42,983 nt of DNA from Bacillota bacterium (lineage in GTDB: Bacteria > Bacillota > Clostridia > Christensenellales > CAG-138), in contig JAEESS010000014.1 of the NCBI GenBank assembly GCA_016286445.1, forward strand, positions 1 to 42,983, in the 5' to 3' direction. The notes beneath the pieces are model-generated. The model had not been told where the DNA came from. It saw only the letters and a program-made list of their open reading frames with translations, and searched no databases. A program made the position numbers and the translations under genes. Positions 41,894-42,983 of this stretch are shown one piece after another. The stretch's first letter is position 1; each line of letters starts with the position of its first letter.

Positions 41894-41921
41894 ATTATAA
41901 CGTATCCTGTCGCGTTTGAAA
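41894..41921 (-). promoter_or_regulatory. Promoter of the RCC1/NAGPA gene
   Basis: Minus-strand TTTCAA (41921-41916), a 16-base spacer, TATAAT (41899-41894). Confidence 0.55.
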
Positions 41922-41926
41922 AGCCT

Positions 41927-41955
41927 TTGCGAACGATTCGCCGATGTGGTATACT
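41927..41955 (+). promoter_or_regulatory. Promoter of the 41981 membrane protein gene
   Basis: TTGCGA at 41927-41932, a 17-base spacer, TATACT at 41950-41955. It overlaps none of the divergent promoter's hexamers. Confidence 0.7.
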
Positions 41956-41980
41956 GAAAAAAACGCCCGGAGGAACGCCC

Positions 41981-42727
41981 ATGAAAAAACGGATCGTCAT
42001 TCTGCTGCTCGTCGCGATCATGCTGCTTCTGCCACATGCCGCGAGCGCGAACGCGCCCATTCCCTGGTACATCGAGATCGGCTGCGAGAATGTGGAAGAG
42101 GGAACGCAGATCGAGGTCGTTTTCCAAAGAGAGGACGGCACGACACGCACGCAGATCGCGGACAGAACGACCGGCACCATCGGGATGGGCTATGAATCGG
42201 ACGAGACGTCGTTCTGCCTCGTCTGCACCGCGCCGGACGGCACAGAGACGCGCACGGAGTTCGTGCAGCTCGTCGGCTGGGGCAGTTACCGGTACGACGG
42301 CGCAACGAACAGCCTTTCCGCAAACGGCACATATTATCCCCGCGGAAACAGCTGCGCCGGCGGCGTGCTTACGGCGATTTTGATCGTTCTGGCGTTTGTT
42401 CTGCCGCTCGGATTGACGCTGCTCTTTGAATTTCTCGCCGCCCTGTGCTTTCGGATCCGCCCGGTCAAATATGTCTTTGCGATCAACGCGATCACCAACC
42501 CCTTGATGAATCTCCTGGTGGCGGTCCTGACGCTTCAGCTCGCACCGCAGCGCTGGATCTATTGGACGGTGCTCGCGGTCCTGGAGCTTGCCGTCGTCGG
42601 GCTGGAGTTCTGGTTCTATACAAAAAAATACCGCGAGATCTCCCGCAGGCGCCTGCTGCTCTTCAGCTTCGTCGCAAACCTTTTGAGCTTTGCGATCGGT
42701 GTCGGCGCCGCAAGCCTGTTTTTCTGA
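41981..42727 (+). CDS. Membrane protein with extracellular N-terminal domain, unknown function
   Basis: 248 residues, ATG at 41981 after CGGAGGAA. A signal peptide (about 1-23, ending ASANA) is followed by an extracytoplasmic beta-rich domain (about 24-118; YIEIGCENVEEGTQIEVVF, partly quoted) and four transmembrane helices (about 125-248). Between helices 1 and 2 is KYVFAINAITNPLMNLLVAV, which looks conserved in character. I do not recognise a named family. The very long frame that reaches this gene from 39212 is antisense to the RCC1/NAGPA gene and is not real. Confidence 0.8.
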   Translation: MKKRIVILLLVAIMLLLPHAASANAPIPWYIEIGCENVEEGTQIEVVFQREDGTTRTQIADRTTGTIGMGYESDETSFCLVCTAPDGTETRTEFVQLVGWGSYRYDGATNSLSANGTYYPRGNSCAGGVLTAILIVLAFVLPLGLTLLFEFLAALCFRIRPVKYVFAINAITNPLMNLLVAVLTLQLAPQRWIYWTVLAVLELAVVGLEFWFYTKKYREISRRRLLLFSFVANLLSFAIGVGAASLFF

Positions 42728-42822
42728 TCGCCGACAGCCGATACCGGCAGTACGCCGCCCACCCGCCCGAAACGGCAGCGCCGCCCGGAACCGGGCAGTG
42801 TGACCGCTTCCGAAAAAAAGCC

Positions 42823-42851
42823 TTGACAGGGTGAAAATCATCCGCTATAAT
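42823..42851 (+). promoter_or_regulatory. Consensus promoter of tRNA-Met
   Basis: TTGACA (42823-42828), a 17-base spacer, TATAAT (42846-42851): a perfect sigma-A consensus, as expected for a stable RNA. Confidence 0.9.
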
Positions 42852-42863
42852 AACCATACCAAT

Positions 42864-42940
42864 GGCGGTGTAACTCAGTTGGCCAGAGTAGTCGGTTCAT
42901 ACCCGACCTGTCATCCGTTCGAATCGGATCGCCGCTACCA
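42864..42940 (+). tRNA. tRNA-Met (CAU), elongator
   Basis: 77 nt with encoded CCA. Acceptor GGCGGTG pairs with CGCCGCT. The anticodon arm GTCGG-TTCATAC-CCGAC gives anticodon CAT, and the T arm is ATCCG-TTCGAAT-CGGAT. The paired 1-72 end and lack of a GGG/CCC anticodon stem argue against the initiator. The sequence closely follows the elongator Met tRNA pattern of Bacillus (GGCGGTGTA...CGCCGCTACCA). A lysidine-type Ile tRNA is less likely. Confidence 0.95.
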
Positions 42941-42951
42941 ATTCTCCAACG

Positions 42952-42980
42952 GACGTCAATGTGGAAATCACGTTGACGTC
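42952..42980 (+). terminator. Probable terminator after tRNA-Met, cut by the window end
   Basis: A 12-bp stem with one wobble (GACGTCAATGTG with CACGTTGACGTC) and a 5-nt loop. The T-run would start where the window ends. Confidence 0.6.
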
Positions 42981-42983
42981 TGT

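Noticed and set aside
39212..42727. A 1171-codon open frame on the plus strand
   Set aside because: Most of it is antisense to the RCC1/NAGPA gene and the translation is low-complexity Arg/Asp/Ala of the kind GC-rich shadows give. Only its last 248 codons (from 41981) form a real gene with signal peptide and ribosome site.
42757..42800. GC-rich hairpin (GCCCGG-AA-CCGGGC) after the 41981 gene as a terminator
   Set aside because: It forms a good stem but has no following T-run on the plus strand, so terminator function is not supported.
1..42983. CRISPR arrays, complete insertion sequences, rRNA operons, prophage
   Set aside because: No regular short repeats with spacers, no transposase, no rRNA sequence and no phage structural or packaging genes were seen. 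The RinA-like gene is the only phage-type signal.

Overview
The window looks like a chromosomal segment of a GC-rich, spore-lineage Firmicute of class Clostridia. A gut Christensenellales or Oscillospirales relative is my guess, from gene content only. Grounds: an intact spo0A, a dnaA-dnaN pair, Firmicutes-type zinc metallopeptidase (YugP), EngB/YsxC, ThiT under a TPP riboswitch, DUF951, DUF1846, a perfect Cheo-type LexA box, and sigma-A promoters of the TTGnnn-17-TATAnT type with strong AGGAGG ribosome sites. TGA is used as an ordinary stop throughout.

Layout. 1-657: gene-free, repeat-rich leader before spo0A, with a near-perfect 105-bp direct repeat. 658-6395: spo0A; a small XRE regulator divergent from a secreted fibronectin-III protein across a 32-bp operator-like palindrome; a coupled three-gene operon (NlpC/P60-like lipoprotein lacking its catalytic residues, CAT-like acyltransferase, anchored secreted protein); YugP. 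6530-13432: asnS, a heterodimeric ABC exporter pair, and ATP-type pckA on the other strand. 13614-17476: a minus-strand cell-wall operon (GH3 hexosaminidase lipoprotein, DUF1846 protein, L,D-transpeptidase lipoprotein). 17647-19701: a multi-pass membrane protein and a ferredoxin-type aldo/keto reductase.

19702-24304 is the replication region. A DnaA-box cluster, a MITE-like repeat and a stretch of nested palindromes are followed by an AT-rich island with a voltage-gated potassium channel broken by one TGA codon plus a small basic membrane protein. Then come dnaN and dnaA on the minus strand with more DnaA boxes between them. 24478-26468 is an ECF sigma/anti-sigma pair.

26688-31522: alpha/beta hydrolase, DUF951, two tandem signal peptidases, TPP riboswitch-thiT, metallophosphoesterase, zinc-ribbon protein and engB. 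31654-36665: MreB-type actin, WYL regulator, a four-repeat peptidoglycan-binding NlpC/P60 hydrolase, and a phosphodiester-glycosidase lipoprotein. 36666-42983: a third DnaA-box cluster, a LexA-box-controlled RinA-like gene, a leucine-rich-repeat lipoprotein, an unusual RCC1-propeller/phosphodiester-glycosidase fusion, a membrane protein of unknown role and elongator tRNA-Met.

The functional theme is the cell envelope. At least eight exported proteins act on or sit at the wall, and six of them share a low-complexity Thr-Pro-Glu linker. Signal peptidases and MreB are nearby. The points most worth checking are the SOS-controlled RinA-like gene, the RCC1/NAGPA fusion, the inactivated NlpC/P60 and its operon, the nonsense-mutated channel in an AT-rich island beside dnaN, the three DnaA-box clusters, and a set of genes whose promoters appear to start transcription at the initiation codon. 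No CRISPR array, complete insertion sequence, rRNA or intact prophage is visible.
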